Positions 52,878 to 62,411 are shown, numbered from the stretch's first letter. The stretch is DNA of 64,000 nt from CAZKNF01 sp964554105 (GCA_964554105.1 CAZKNF010000002.1:1-64000), one strand, 5' to 3'. Program-made: numbers and translations. Notes: generated from the sequence alone by a model not told the origin.

Positions 52878-54665
52878 TCACGGCCGAATACGACGATTCA
52901 GGTGGTGGAGCCACGTAAATCCAACGACGGCGACGATGCCCAGAACACCCGCCCTGGGAAACTGCAGCAGCAGTGCGTACCCGGTTGCGAACATCAACCC
53001 GAACAGAATCAGGATAGCGGCCGCAACCCGCTGGAGTTCAAACCGAAGCGATGTCGCCGCCGGAAGGCCCGTCGCCTCTCGCTGACGTGCCCATCCAGGC
53101 CCCGGCGGGCGCACCCGGCGGTAGAAAGCATTCAACGTTTCTTCGTTCTCCGGCTTTGTGATCAACATGACTGTTATCCAAATCGCCGCCGTGACCAGCG
53201 TAATCACCATCAAGCGTATGCCGAAATCATCGATCGTCAGGACCGGAATGACAGTCGTGAACAATCCCGTGAAAAAGCCCGCTATCATCGCCGACAACTC
53301 CGCCCAGGCGTTGATTCGCCACCAGAACCACCGCAAAATCAGCACTGCACCCGGACCCGTGCCGATCGCGATCACCAGCCGAAACACCGTCGCCACGTCG
53401 GTCGCAAAAAAGGCGGCCGCGGCACCGAATGCCGTGATGATTATGGACGCAATGCGGCCCGCCGCCACGAGCTCCGCCTGCGTCGCATCCGGTTTCATGA
53501 ACCGCTGATACAAGTCGTTCGTGAGATACGACGCCCCCCAGTTGATATTCGTCGACACCGTGCTCATAAACGCCGCGACAAGCGATGCGACGACGATCCC
53601 CAACACACCCACCGGAAGAAAGTCCAGCATCATCATGGGATAACCCAGCTCCTTGTCTTCGAGGTCTGGATAGAGCACGAGAGCGGCAAGCGCGACGAGC
53701 ACCCACGGCCACGTCCGCACGACATAGTTGACAAAATTAAAGAACAGAGCTGATTTCTCGGCCTCCGCTTCGTCGCGAGCAGCCGCAAGCCGCTGAATGA
53801 ACTCGCCGCCCCCGTCGCTGCGGCGAAAAGTCCACCACTGCACAAAGGTGTAGGCGAAAAATGTCGTACCTGTGATGCCTGCGATGTCGCTCCACCGCAC
53901 ATCGAATCCGCCGTCCGTCTCGATCGTTACCGGAATGAATGAAAGAACGTCGAAATCCGTCAGCACCTGTGATTTGGTGACGAGGCCGGAAAGTCCACCA
54001 ACCGCATCGCTGTTGATTGCGAACATGGCTACGACAACGGCGCCGAAGAGCGCCAGAAAGAATTGAAAGAAGTCGGTAATGACTACGCCCCAGAGTCCGG
54101 CAAGCCCGGAATAGAGCAGTACCAGCACCGACACGCCGATTACGGACAGTAGCTTCGGATCCATCCCCCATACCAGATCTCCCTCCGCAATCCCTAGATC
54201 TGTCCAGATCCCCAGCGCACCGATCACCTTCACAGCGGCGAGCATGATGTAGCTGATTGAGATGCAGTTGATCGGAACGGCGAAGAGGAATGCTTTAATT
54301 CCGCGAAGCCAGGCCGCGGCGTCGCCACCGTAGCGCATCTCGATGAGCTCCGCATCAGTGACGATCTCACTCCGCCGCCAGAGACGCGCAAACACGTAGA
54401 TCAGGACGACGTGGCCGATCGCGAACGCCCACCATTCCCAGTTCCCAGCGATCCCCCTGGTGCCGACGATGCCAGCTATGTAGAGCGGCGTATCGATCGA
54501 GAAGGTCGTCGCGGCCATCGAGGTGCCCGCCAACCACCACGGCAGTGCACGACCAGAGACGAAAAAATCCTCCATCGAACCCGAAGCCTTCTTGGCGAGA
54601 TATAACCCCAGGAGAAGGGTCGCCGCCATATATCCGAATACGATGATCCAGTCTATTAATTGCAT
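52878..54665 (-). CDS. sodium:solute symporter family protein
   Basis: The 595-residue protein has about 13 hydrophobic segments. It begins LIDWIIVFGYMAATLLLGLY, followed by SGSMEDFFVSGRALPWWLAG and TSMAATTFSIDTPLYIAGIV, the typical N-terminal segment of the SSS family. The family couples sodium uptake to sugars, amino acids, nucleosides or vitamins; substrate cannot be told from this sequence. The start is ATG 54665. It is divergent from the barrel-protein gene at 54782. Confidence 0.93.
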   Translation of the reverse strand: MQLIDWIIVFGYMAATLLLGLYLAKKASGSMEDFFVSGRALPWWLAGTSMAATTFSIDTPLYIAGIVGTRGIAGNWEWWAFAIGHVVLIYVFARLWRRSEIVTDAELIEMRYGGDAAAWLRGIKAFLFAVPINCISISYIMLAAVKVIGALGIWTDLGIAEGDLVWGMDPKLLSVIGVSVLVLLYSGLAGLWGVVITDFFQFFLALFGAVVVAMFAINSDAVGGLSGLVTKSQVLTDFDVLSFIPVTIETDGGFDVRWSDIAGITGTTFFAYTFVQWWTFRRSDGGGEFIQRLAAARDEAEAEKSALFFNFVNYVVRTWPWVLVALAALVLYPDLEDKELGYPMMMLDFLPVGVLGIVVASLVAAFMSTVSTNINWGASYLTNDLYQRFMKPDATQAELVAAGRIASIIITAFGAAAAFFATDVATVFRLVIAIGTGPGAVLILRWFWWRINAWAELSAMIAGFFTGLFTTVIPVLTIDDFGIRLMVITLVTAAIWITVMLITKPENEETLNAFYRRVRPPGPGWARQREATGLPAATSLRFELQRVAAAILILFGLMFATGYALLLQFPRAGVLGIVAVVGFTWLHHLNRRIRP

Positions 54666-54781
54666 AGACGGTCGATGCGCGTTAATCTCCTGTCCGTCAG
54701 AGCCCGTTTTCTGCGAGGCAATCTACGCGAGACCGCCTCGAAATCGCGCGTGAACATAGCTCTTCCTCAAGAAAGTATACA

Positions 54782-56176
54782 GTGAAGCCGTTCTTTGTCA
54801 CGCAAAGGTTTCTTCCTCGACCGGCGCGAGTCTCAGCCGTGGTGGGCGCGTGGCTGCTCGTGTTGGCGGCGACGGCAGACGTCGTCACAGCCCAGCCGGT
54901 CGATTTCGGCTCGTCGGACGATCCCAGAGAAGAGCTTCAGGTCGTGTGGTGGCAATACCAGAGTAGCCTGGACCTGAATGGCGGCCTCTCGTTGATATCG
55001 GACCACTGGCGCGGCGGCATGAATGCCGCAATGAACGTTGTCACACGTCCATTGACCGCCCGCATGAGCGGCACCCTGCGCGGCGGCATCTACGGCCGAT
55101 ATGAACCGGATACCGATGAATTGTACGACCTCCTTCGTGTCGTCGAGTTCGCCCGCTACAATCCGCCGCCACGCTCGCGACTGTATGCGAGAGCAGGACT
55201 CATCCAGCGTATGCGACTCGGGACGGGGCATCTGGTCAACTTCTTTAACTCGCAGGTCGCGTGGAACGAACGAACGGTCGGAGCCGAAGCCCTGCACTCC
55301 ACCCCTCTTTTCGATGTCGCCGGATTTACCGACAATGTCCTGGTCAACGGGGTCGTGGGCGGACGAGCCGCTGTGCGCCCCCTGTTCTTTGGCGATGACC
55401 TTCGGACCCGATCTCTGGAAATCGGACTCAGCTACGTTACGGACCTCGGCACCAGGACCGGCGATACGCGTGAGATCACCGCATATAATCTCGACATGAG
55501 CTTCAACGCACTAACTTCGGGTGAAATTCGCCTTATCCCATTCGTCAGCTTCGCGCGCTATCCACAATATGGCAGCGGCATCAGCTTCGGCGCCAGCGTC
55601 GAAAGCGATAATTTCATCGATCTGGCCCGGTTCCGTTTGCGGACCGCCCTGTACTATAATGGCCGCCGATTCATCCCCGGTTATGTAGGCTCGTTCTATC
55701 ACGTGAGCAATCCGAGGGAACGAATTCTCAACGCCGATAAGTACCTGGGTGGATCTCGGACAATTGATTTCGAGGGGATAGATCTAGCGGATGCGCTCGG
55801 AGGCAATGACTTCGAGACGGAGCTGCGCATCTTGATTTTCGAGCGGTTCGAATTCTGGTACCAGTTTCGACGGCACTATGGATCGCACAGTCTCAGTGAA
55901 TACCATCTCCGCATGTTCTTTCATAGCCCGAATCGGCTACGGATCGATATCGGCATGGACCGTGGAGGATTGAAGGGCTTTTTCAGCCTGTTCAACGATC
56001 TCGGAGATCAGACGGCCCTCACATTCGGTACGGACTATCGCCTGATCGGACCCTTCTGGGTCTTTTTCCGCTCGCGATATACCTTCGAAAGCGCGGGCGT
56101 TGCCGAAGACGGCACGCAGATGTTTCTAGTCGAGAGGCGCTTCGAACCTTTTACGGGCGTTCGCTTCGATCTTTGA
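54782..56176 (+). CDS. outer-membrane beta-barrel-like protein
   Basis: The 464-residue product begins with a signal peptide (VSAVVGAWLLVLAATADVVTA) and then many alternating short strands ending in aromatic residues (LYARAGLIQRMRLG, FWVFFRSRYTFES). This is a barrel-like composition. I recognise no named family. The start is a GTG at 54782. The endonuclease III gene follows with an overlapping short frame; the true endonuclease start is further downstream. Confidence 0.62.
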   Translation: MKPFFVTQRFLPRPARVSAVVGAWLLVLAATADVVTAQPVDFGSSDDPREELQVVWWQYQSSLDLNGGLSLISDHWRGGMNAAMNVVTRPLTARMSGTLRGGIYGRYEPDTDELYDLLRVVEFARYNPPPRSRLYARAGLIQRMRLGTGHLVNFFNSQVAWNERTVGAEALHSTPLFDVAGFTDNVLVNGVVGGRAAVRPLFFGDDLRTRSLEIGLSYVTDLGTRTGDTREITAYNLDMSFNALTSGEIRLIPFVSFARYPQYGSGISFGASVESDNFIDLARFRLRTALYYNGRRFIPGYVGSFYHVSNPRERILNADKYLGGSRTIDFEGIDLADALGGNDFETELRILIFERFEFWYQFRRHYGSHSLSEYHLRMFFHSPNRLRIDIGMDRGGLKGFFSLFNDLGDQTALTFGTDYRLIGPFWVFFRSRYTFESAGVAEDGTQMFLVERRFEPFTGVRFDL

Positions 56177-56235
56177 CGGTGCAGGCGTTCAAATTCAGTC
56201 CCAGATTCAGTGCCATCGTTCTTGTCAGTAATTGC

Positions 56236-56907
56236 ATGAGCTCAAGCCCCTCTCCGCCGCTCCCTTCGACTCGGCGCAAGCTGCTTGCCGAGCGCACACG
56301 TGAGATGATGCACGAGGTGTATCCCGATGCGGACTGTGCGCTCAACTATTCCACTGCGCTCGAACTCCTCGTGGCGACCATTCTCTCAGCGCAGACAACC
56401 GACGTAAACGTCAATCGTGTGACGGAAGGCCTGTTCACGAGGTATCAGTCGCTTGAGGATTTCGCGTCCGCGAATCCGGAGGAATTTCAGAACGAGATCA
56501 GGTCGACGGGATTCTTTCGCAACAAGACGAAGCACGTCATCGGCGCGGCGAACAAAATCCTCGAAGATTATGGCGGCGAAGTGCCTGACTCGATGGAGGA
56601 GCTCGCTGCCCTACCAGGTGTTGCACGCAAGACCGCGAACGTCGTCCTGGGCACCTATTTTGGCAAGGCGGAAGGCTTCGTCGTCGACACGCACGTCAAG
56701 CGCGTCGCGTATCGCATCGGCCTCACCGACGAGACGGACCCCGCAAAAGTGGAACGGGATCTGATGGAGCTGTTTCCTCGAAGTGAATGGATTTTCCTGG
56801 GCCACGCCTTCATCCGCCACGGCCGGCAGATCTGTCATGCACGCTCACCGAAATGCGAGATCTGTCCGATCAACGACGTCAGCCTGCAACGCGGAGTTAA
56901 GAAATAG
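56236..56907 (+). CDS. nth: endonuclease III with an incomplete [4Fe-4S] motif
   Basis: From ATG 56236 the product is 223 residues. The HhH segment LPGVARKTANVVL with the catalytic Lys and VDTHVKRVAYRIGL with the catalytic Asp are present, as is AQTTDVNVNRVT. The enzyme removes oxidised pyrimidines in base-excision repair. The C-terminal cluster motif C-x6-C-x2-C-x5-C reads C200, C207, C210 and then Ser 216 in place of the fourth Cys (codon AGC). A frame opening at 56173 overlaps the previous gene's stop and was not chosen. Confidence 0.94.
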   Translation: MSSSPSPPLPSTRRKLLAERTREMMHEVYPDADCALNYSTALELLVATILSAQTTDVNVNRVTEGLFTRYQSLEDFASANPEEFQNEIRSTGFFRNKTKHVIGAANKILEDYGGEVPDSMEELAALPGVARKTANVVLGTYFGKAEGFVVDTHVKRVAYRIGLTDETDPAKVERDLMELFPRSEWIFLGHAFIRHGRQICHARSPKCEICPINDVSLQRGVKK

Positions 56908-56938
56908 GAGACAGCCGCAGCACGCCCCGCAATGCGTT

Positions 56939-57931
56939 CTACTTCACCCCTTCGCTCATCTCCAGCATGCGCTCGATCGGCTTCAGGGCGCGGCGGCGCG
57001 TCGCCTCGTCCATAGTGATCTCCGGCTGCTCGTGCTTCAGACAAAGAAACAGCTTCTCCAGCGTGTTCAGCCGCATGTGAGGGCACTGACTGCAGTTGCA
57101 GCCGCTCTCCGGCGGCGCCGGAATGAATGTCTTGCCCGGACTATCCTTCCGCATCTGGTGGAGGATGCCTTCCTCTGTAGCCACGATGAACTCCGTCGTT
57201 GCGCTATCACGCGCGAATCGGCGAATTGAGCTTGTTGATCCGACGTGGTCCGCGTGCCGAAGTACAACCTCCTCGCACTCGGGATGAGCCAGCACCAGCG
57301 CCTGTGGATGACGCATCTTCAGACGAAGCAGCTTCTGCTCGCTGAACGTCTCATGCACGATGCAGACACCGTCCCACAGGACCATGTCGCGTCCTGTTTC
57401 TTTCATCAAATACCGGCCGAGATTCCGATCCGGAGCAAAAATGATCGGCTGATCCTCAGGAATCTGGTCGATGAGGTGCTTCGCATTCGAGGACGTGCAG
57501 ATGATGTCGCTCAGCGCCTTCACGCCGGCAGTACAATTGATGTATGAGACGACGATGTGGCCGGGATGCTGCTTCTTGAATTCCGCCAACTCTGGAGCTG
57601 GACACGAATCTGCCAGAGAGCATCCTGCATTCAGATCCGGGAGAATCACTTTCTTGGTCGGATTTAGAATCTTAGCCGTCTCCGCCATGAAATGGACGCC
57701 GGCGAATACAATCACGTCCGCATCCGTCTCTGCCGCCTTCCGGGAAAGACCCAGGGAATCACCGATAAAATCAGCGATATCCTGGATATCCGCCTCCTGA
57801 TAGTAATGCGCGAGAAGAATCGCGTTCTTCTCCTTCTTCAGCCGATCGATCTCGTCGAAAAGGTCCATCGCGGGATCTACCGCTTCGTCGACGAAGCCGA
57901 TGACCGGATCAAGTATTGGAATCCCAGCCAT
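56939..57931 (-). CDS. nadA: quinolinate synthase A
   Basis: The 330-residue protein is the iron-sulfur enzyme that condenses iminoaspartate with DHAP to quinolinate in NAD synthesis. Visible segments are AILLAHYYQEADIQDIADF, VHFMAETAKILNP, LPDLNAGCSLADSCP, VSYINCTAGVKALSD and AHPECEEVV, with the cluster Cys residues in those segments and in GCNCSQCPHM. The start is ATG 57931. nadB or nadC are not in this window. Confidence 0.97.
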   Translation of the reverse strand: MAGIPILDPVIGFVDEAVDPAMDLFDEIDRLKKEKNAILLAHYYQEADIQDIADFIGDSLGLSRKAAETDADVIVFAGVHFMAETAKILNPTKKVILPDLNAGCSLADSCPAPELAEFKKQHPGHIVVSYINCTAGVKALSDIICTSSNAKHLIDQIPEDQPIIFAPDRNLGRYLMKETGRDMVLWDGVCIVHETFSEQKLLRLKMRHPQALVLAHPECEEVVLRHADHVGSTSSIRRFARDSATTEFIVATEEGILHQMRKDSPGKTFIPAPPESGCNCSQCPHMRLNTLEKLFLCLKHEQPEITMDEATRRRALKPIERMLEMSEGVK

Positions 57932-58111
57932 TGTAGGTGTTCGGATTTCGATGGGTTACCGCTGCGGTGTTAACGCAAGCCGATCTTGTACGTTCTCCGG
58001 CCCGAGACGCTGCGCCGCAGTATCAGAGCGATGCCGTTCTGCAATGAGCCGCGAGGAGTGCAACGCAGAAATGCGGTATTTATCAACGGCCGTTCAGAAG
58101 GACTCAGGGTA

Positions 58112-58825
58112 TCACACGTCGTCTGTGATGGACTCAACGGGCTCAAGAACGCCGTTCTTGAGACGCAGTATCCTGTCGGCAATCGCGGCAAGCGCCAGGT
58201 TATGTGTCACGATGATAAAGGTGTGATCGAAGGTTCGGCTGAGCCGGAAAATCTCGTCGTGAAGCCTGTCGGCGGTCGCAGTATCGAGATTGCCCGTCGG
58301 CTCATCGGCCAGCACGAGTCCGGGTTGATTCATCAGCGCCCGCGCCACGGCCACACGCTGCTGTTCACCACCCGAGAGCTCGCCGGGCCGGTGCGACGCG
58401 CGTTCCTCCAGGCCAAGCGTCCTCAGCAGCTCCATTGCACGATCTTTCACCTCCGAGATCCGTCTGCGCGAAATAAGTGCGGGCATCGCCACATTCTCGA
58501 GCGCCGTGAACTCGGGCAGAAGGTGGTGAAACTGAAAGATGAACCCTACTTCGCGATTCCGGAACGCGGCAAGCTCCTCATCCTTCTTGCGGAATATGTC
58601 GTCTCCGCGATAGAGAACGGACCCGGCATCCGGCCGATCCAGGGCCCCGAGCATGTGCAGAAGCGTGCTCTTGCCCGTCCCACTCTCTCCGACGACGGCG
58701 ATCACCTCGCCGGCACGCGCCGAAATGTCGACACCGCGAAGGACCTGAAGTCGTCCCCCTCCGCCGGTCGGATAGCTTTTCTCAAGGCCGCGCGCTACGA
58801 GAAAGGCATCGTCGGCTCGATTCAT
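58112..58825 (-). CDS. LolD-like ABC transporter ATP-binding protein
   Basis: From ATG 58825 the product has 237 residues with Walker A GESGTGKSTLLHMLG, signature LSGGEQQRVAVARAL and Walker B LVLADEPTGNLD. The sequence matches the LolD/MacB-type subfamily (GNLD after Walker B), which drives lipoprotein release or other envelope export with a separate permease. No permease is next to it, so the exact partner is unknown. An upstream GTG (58843) is another start. Confidence 0.88.
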   Translation of the reverse strand: MNRADDAFLVARGLEKSYPTGGGGRLQVLRGVDISARAGEVIAVVGESGTGKSTLLHMLGALDRPDAGSVLYRGDDIFRKKDEELAAFRNREVGFIFQFHHLLPEFTALENVAMPALISRRRISEVKDRAMELLRTLGLEERASHRPGELSGGEQQRVAVARALMNQPGLVLADEPTGNLDTATADRLHDEIFRLSRTFDHTFIIVTHNLALAAIADRILRLKNGVLEPVESITDDV

Positions 58826-58907
58826 GCGATTCTCTTCGATCACAGCCTATCGTTTCGCTGGTAGCAAGGCGAGTACCTCAAAGAAATGCCGTGCGGCGCA
58901 ACTGCGA

Positions 58908-60284
58908 CTAGTCCCCTCGCTCGATGCCGTACTTATTCATCTTGTTGTAAAGGTGCGACCGCTGTATGCCAATGGAATCCGCCGTCCGGCTAACGTTCCA
59001 CTCGAAGTCGTTCAATTTCCTTTCGATGAATACCTTCTCTGCCATATCACGGAAGTCGCTGAACTCATCGTACTGTTCGAGGAGATTCTGGATGGGATCG
59101 GTCGTCGTCGCTCCCGGACGAACATAGCGGTCCACATCTTCAGCTTCGATTGCGTCGTCGGCGGTCAAAACGATGAGGCGCTCCACCACGTTCTGAAGCT
59201 CACGCACGTTGCCCCTCCACTCGTGTTTCTTCATACGTTCGAGGGCGTCGTCGAGAAAGTGCTTTCCCGGCATGCCGTTTCGCCGCGCGAGCCGATCACA
59301 GAAATGTCGGGCGATGATCGGAACGTCGTCCCGGCGCTCGCGAAGCGGCGGGACGTGGATGAGAATCACGCTGATGCGGTGGTACAGATCCTCGCGGAAG
59401 AGGTCTTCCTCCATTTGCTCCATCAGATCTTTATTCGTCGCGCAGATCACGCGGACGTCGACGCTGATATTCCGGTCACCGCCGACGCGCTGGATCTTGC
59501 TTTCCTGCAGCGCGCGAAGCACCTTCGCCTGAGCCGACAGGCTCATGTCACCGATTTCGTCGAGGAAGAGGGTTCCCCCGTGCGCCTGCTCGAACTTTCC
59601 GATGCGCTGCTTGGTCGCACCCGTGAATGCCCCCTTTTCGTGGCCGAACAGTTCGCTCTCGATAAGCTCACTCGGGATGGCCGCGCAGTTTACTTCGACC
59701 ATCGGATGCTCCTTTCGCGGGGACATATGATGGAGCCATTTCGCGACCAGCTCCTTGCCTGTCCCCGGCTCGCCGGTAATCAGGACGCGGGCCTCAGACG
59801 GCGCGACGCGTTCGATCGTGTCCTTGATACGCTTGATCCCTGAGCTCTCTCCGAGAATCGGCGTCAACTCACCGTCAAACTCTTCGATCGCCTGCCGCAT
59901 TCGGCGGTTGGCCACCTCGAGCTCGCCGCGGTCCAGCGCGTTCCGAACCGTCAGCAGCATGCGGTTCAGATCCGGCGGCTTCTCGATGAAATCGAATGCG
60001 CCGAGCTTCGTCGATTCGACCGCGGTCTCGATCGTGCCGTGCCCCGAGATCATTATAATGGGGACCTCGGGCATCTCCTCACGTGCCGTCTCGAGGACGT
60101 CCATGCCATCCCGCTTGGGCATCTTCACGTCCAGCATGACGAGGTCATACTGGTTGCCGCGCATCTTCTGCAGCGCCTCTTCACCGTCTACCGCCTCCTC
60201 GACCTCAAAATCCTCATACTCGAGGATTTCGCGCAAAGTGCGGCGAATACTTGGCTCGTCGTCAACAACGAGAATCGTGGGCAT
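58908..60284 (-). CDS. NtrC-type sigma-54-dependent response regulator
   Basis: The 458-residue protein has an N-terminal receiver (phosphoacceptor region LVMLDVKMPKRDGMDVLE), an AAA+ domain with Walker A GEPGTGKELVAKWL, the sigma-54 contact loop ELFGHEKGAFTGATK and Walker B GGTLFLDEIGDM, and a C-terminal Fis-type HTH (SRTADSIGIQRSHLYNKMNK). It would activate sigma-54 promoters when phosphorylated. No cognate kinase is adjacent in the window. Start ATG 60284; 17 bases separate it from the TPR gene. Confidence 0.95.
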   Translation of the reverse strand: MPTILVVDDEPSIRRTLREILEYEDFEVEEAVDGEEALQKMRGNQYDLVMLDVKMPKRDGMDVLETAREEMPEVPIIMISGHGTIETAVESTKLGAFDFIEKPPDLNRMLLTVRNALDRGELEVANRRMRQAIEEFDGELTPILGESSGIKRIKDTIERVAPSEARVLITGEPGTGKELVAKWLHHMSPRKEHPMVEVNCAAIPSELIESELFGHEKGAFTGATKQRIGKFEQAHGGTLFLDEIGDMSLSAQAKVLRALQESKIQRVGGDRNISVDVRVICATNKDLMEQMEEDLFREDLYHRISVILIHVPPLRERRDDVPIIARHFCDRLARRNGMPGKHFLDDALERMKKHEWRGNVRELQNVVERLIVLTADDAIEAEDVDRYVRPGATTTDPIQNLLEQYDEFSDFRDMAEKVFIERKLNDFEWNVSRTADSIGIQRSHLYNKMNKYGIERGD

Positions 60285-60301
60285 GAGGGCCTGTGACCTC
60301 T

Positions 60302-61006
60302 TTAGGAATTCTGCTTCGCTGCTGCGCGGGCAATATAAATGTCGGCTTGATTCGCAAGATCCGAATTCGGGTAATCTTCCCTGATCTGTTCGTACGCCGC
60401 CTGCGCCTGCGCGTATGCACCGGCAGCCTCGAAGGCGCGGCCGGCGCTTAACAGATACCGCGGAGACCCGAGCTCATTCTCAAAAAATCGGGCGGCATCC
60501 AGATAGCGATCGGCGGCGCGCTCATATTCTCCAAGATTTTCGTACACCGCCGCTTCACCGGCAAGCGCACTGGCGCCGATGAATCCGTCGATTCTATCGA
60601 ATGCCTGGAAATGCTCGAGCGCTCGATCGTATTCGCCGAGGTTGTAGAGCGCGTCGGCCGCGTAGAAATGAGCAAGATTCCCTGCGCTCGTACCGCCGTA
60701 CTGATCTGCGATCTCCAGCAGTCCGAGCCTGTCAGCCGTACCGTCCAGCGCCTCCTGATAGGATCCCTGTTCGTAAAGTCCGACCACGGCGCCCAGCATC
60801 TGCTCGGCCTCCTGGCTCTGCTGGTTCTGGTACAACACATACCCGACAATCCCCAGCACAACCACGAGGAGACCCGCGAGTATTCCGTATACCAGCGTTC
60901 GATTCTGGTCGAAATAGCCCCACGCCCGGGCATACCAGGTAATGACGGCATCCTCCCGGAGCTCGTGCCTCTTAGAAATTCTTTTCGGGGGATTTAGAGT
61001 AGACAT
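60302..61006 (-). CDS. membrane-anchored tetratricopeptide repeat protein
   Basis: The 234-residue product has one hydrophobic segment (LVYGILAGLLVVVLGIVGYVLY) near residues 38-60, then repeated helical TPR text (AADALYNLGEYDRALEHFQ, AAVYENLGEYERAADRYLDA, AGRAFEAAGAYAQAQAAYEQ). The layout resembles YfgM-like tethered TPR proteins. It is probably an envelope chaperone-like or scaffolding protein. Start ATG 61006. It is directly upstream of the NtrC-like gene on the same strand. Confidence 0.86.
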   Translation of the reverse strand: MSTLNPPKRISKRHELREDAVITWYARAWGYFDQNRTLVYGILAGLLVVVLGIVGYVLYQNQQSQEAEQMLGAVVGLYEQGSYQEALDGTADRLGLLEIADQYGGTSAGNLAHFYAADALYNLGEYDRALEHFQAFDRIDGFIGASALAGEAAVYENLGEYERAADRYLDAARFFENELGSPRYLLSAGRAFEAAGAYAQAQAAYEQIREDYPNSDLANQADIYIARAAAKQNS

Positions 61007-61229
61007 GAATCCTGAATTAGATTAACCATTGGAAGTGAGCGCCCGGCCGGATACACTCGCGGGGCGCATCCGTCGCACGAGCGTACAAAAGATCGACAAG
61101 ATCGGATTCGCCTGAACCGATTACAAGACGACGGACGGCTTGTACGCCGATCCAGAACATCGTTTCCCGTAAAAGGGCTTCCACAAATAAACGGCTCTTT
61201 TCTCGACACGAATTTCACTAAAATCAGCG

Positions 61230-61249
61230 TCTGCGATGTGGATCGCAGA
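61230..61249. promoter_or_regulatory. perfect 8-bp hairpin in the gap leader
   Basis: TCTGCGAT and ATCGCAGA are exact reverse complements around a GTGG tetraloop, about 62 bases before the gap start codon. The RNA would form a stable small hairpin. No T-run follows. Confidence 0.5.
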
Positions 61250-61271
61250 TCTCCTCCATCCGTTTATTCTG

Positions 61272-61287
61272 AAACGACCTGTCGTTT
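61272..61287. promoter_or_regulatory. inverted repeat next to the gap ribosome site
   Basis: AAACGAC and GTCGTTT flank a two-base CT spacer; the sequence lies 25 bases before the start codon and just upstream of the Shine-Dalgarno. It could be an operator or a leader stem. Confidence 0.4.
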
Positions 61288-61297
61288 TCACCTAATT

Positions 61298-61302
61298 AGG
61301 AG
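61298..61302 (+). promoter_or_regulatory. Shine-Dalgarno for gap
   Basis: AGGAG lies nine bases before the gap ATG at 61312. It is the clearest ribosome site in the window, consistent with strong translation of gap. Confidence 0.85.
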
Positions 61303-61311
61303 AACTGCCAG

Positions 61312-62325
61312 ATGGCTATAAAGCTCGGCATTAACGGTTTCGGACGCATCGGACGCCTCGTTTTTCGCTCGATTCTCGAGCGCGATCTTGGCGGAATCGA
61401 CATTGTCGGTGTCAACGATCTCACGGACGCCAAGACCCTTGCCCACCTTTTCAAATTTGATTCGGTTCACGGTCAGTTTCCCGGGGACGTCGAAGTCCAG
61501 GGCGACAAGCTCGTGATCAACGGGGACGAGTTTCCCGTCTTCGCCGAGCGCGATCCATCGAATCTTCCCTGGGGTGAGCTCGGCGCCGATGTAGTAGTCG
61601 AGTCGACCGGAATCTTCCGCACGCGGGAGAAAGCTGCCCAGCACATTTCGGCAGGTGCGAAGAAGGTCGTCATCTCTGCTCCCGCCAGCGGCAACATCGA
61701 TGCGACGATCGTCCTGGGCGTAAACGACGATGTCCTCACGGGCGACGAGGAGGTCGTCTCCAATGCCAGCTGCACGACAAATTGCCTCGCGCCGATGGTG
61801 AAGGTCATCGACGACAAGTGGGGCGTTAAGAACGGCTTCATGACGACCGTACACGCCTACACGGCCGACCAGGCGCTCGTTGACGGTCCTCACAAAGATT
61901 TACGCCGCGCCCGCGCCGCCGCCCTCTCGATCATCCCGACGACTACGGGTGCCGCGAAGGCAGTCGGACTCGTCCTGCCGCATCTGCAGGGAAAACTCGA
62001 CGGGATGGCCCTGCGCGTTCCCACACCCGCCGGCTCCCTCACCGACTTCACACTGGATCTCGGCGTGGAAGTCACTCCCGACGAAATCAACGCCGCCTTC
62101 CGTGAGGCTGCAGGTCGTATGAAAGGCATCCTCCAGTACAGTGAGGATCCCCTCGTTTCGGCCGACATCATCCACAACTCGCATTCTTGCATCTTCGATG
62201 CCGAATCGACGATGGTGTCCGGTACGATGGTGAAGGTTGTCGGATGGTACGACAACGAATGGGGCTATTCCTGCCGCACCGCTGAGCTCGTTGAGAGACT
62301 CATGAAGGTCGCCGAACCTGCGTAA
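61312..62325 (+). CDS. gap: type I glyceraldehyde-3-phosphate dehydrogenase
   Basis: The 337-residue protein begins MAIKLGINGFGRIGRLVFRS, the Rossmann NAD-binding start, and has the catalytic Cys in NASCTTNCLAPMVKVIDDKWG. Later segments are TTVHAYTADQALVDG and the substrate-side WYDNEWGYSCRT. It oxidises GAP to 1,3-bisphosphoglycerate in glycolysis/gluconeogenesis. It is followed by pgk after a hairpin terminator, so the pair is probably expressed from the gap promoter with differing levels. Confidence 0.98.
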   Translation: MAIKLGINGFGRIGRLVFRSILERDLGGIDIVGVNDLTDAKTLAHLFKFDSVHGQFPGDVEVQGDKLVINGDEFPVFAERDPSNLPWGELGADVVVESTGIFRTREKAAQHISAGAKKVVISAPASGNIDATIVLGVNDDVLTGDEEVVSNASCTTNCLAPMVKVIDDKWGVKNGFMTTVHAYTADQALVDGPHKDLRRARAAALSIIPTTTGAAKAVGLVLPHLQGKLDGMALRVPTPAGSLTDFTLDLGVEVTPDEINAAFREAAGRMKGILQYSEDPLVSADIIHNSHSCIFDAESTMVSGTMVKVVGWYDNEWGYSCRTAELVERLMKVAEPA

Positions 62326-62345
62326 AGCGTTCTTTCGGAAATTCT

Positions 62346-62376
62346 ACGGGAGAGTAAACATGTTTTGCTCTCCCGT
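62346..62376 (+). terminator. hairpin between gap and pgk
   Basis: A perfect 9-bp stem (ACGGGAGAG / CTCTCCCGT) closes a 13-base loop and is followed by TTCTATTT. It sits 20 bases past the gap stop. The hairpin with T-rich tail could end or attenuate gap transcripts before pgk. Confidence 0.75.
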
Positions 62377-62411
62377 TTCTATTTGCGCCATTCAGAAATT
62401 TGCTCCACAGG

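Larger units (their letters stand above)
61007..61311. other. 305-bp intergenic region between the TPR gene and gap
   Basis: The region holds divergent promoters for the minus-strand TPR gene and the plus-strand gap gene. I see an 8-bp hairpin (61230-61249), a 16-bp inverted repeat (61272-61287) and a clear AGGAG ribosome site, each listed separately. No exact TAnnTTTG box or convincing ORF is visible. Confidence 0.6.

Noticed and set aside
60994..61218. 74-codon minus-strand ORF before the TPR gene
   Set aside because: It is Arg/Cys/Ser-rich, unlike neighbours, and covers the gap control region.
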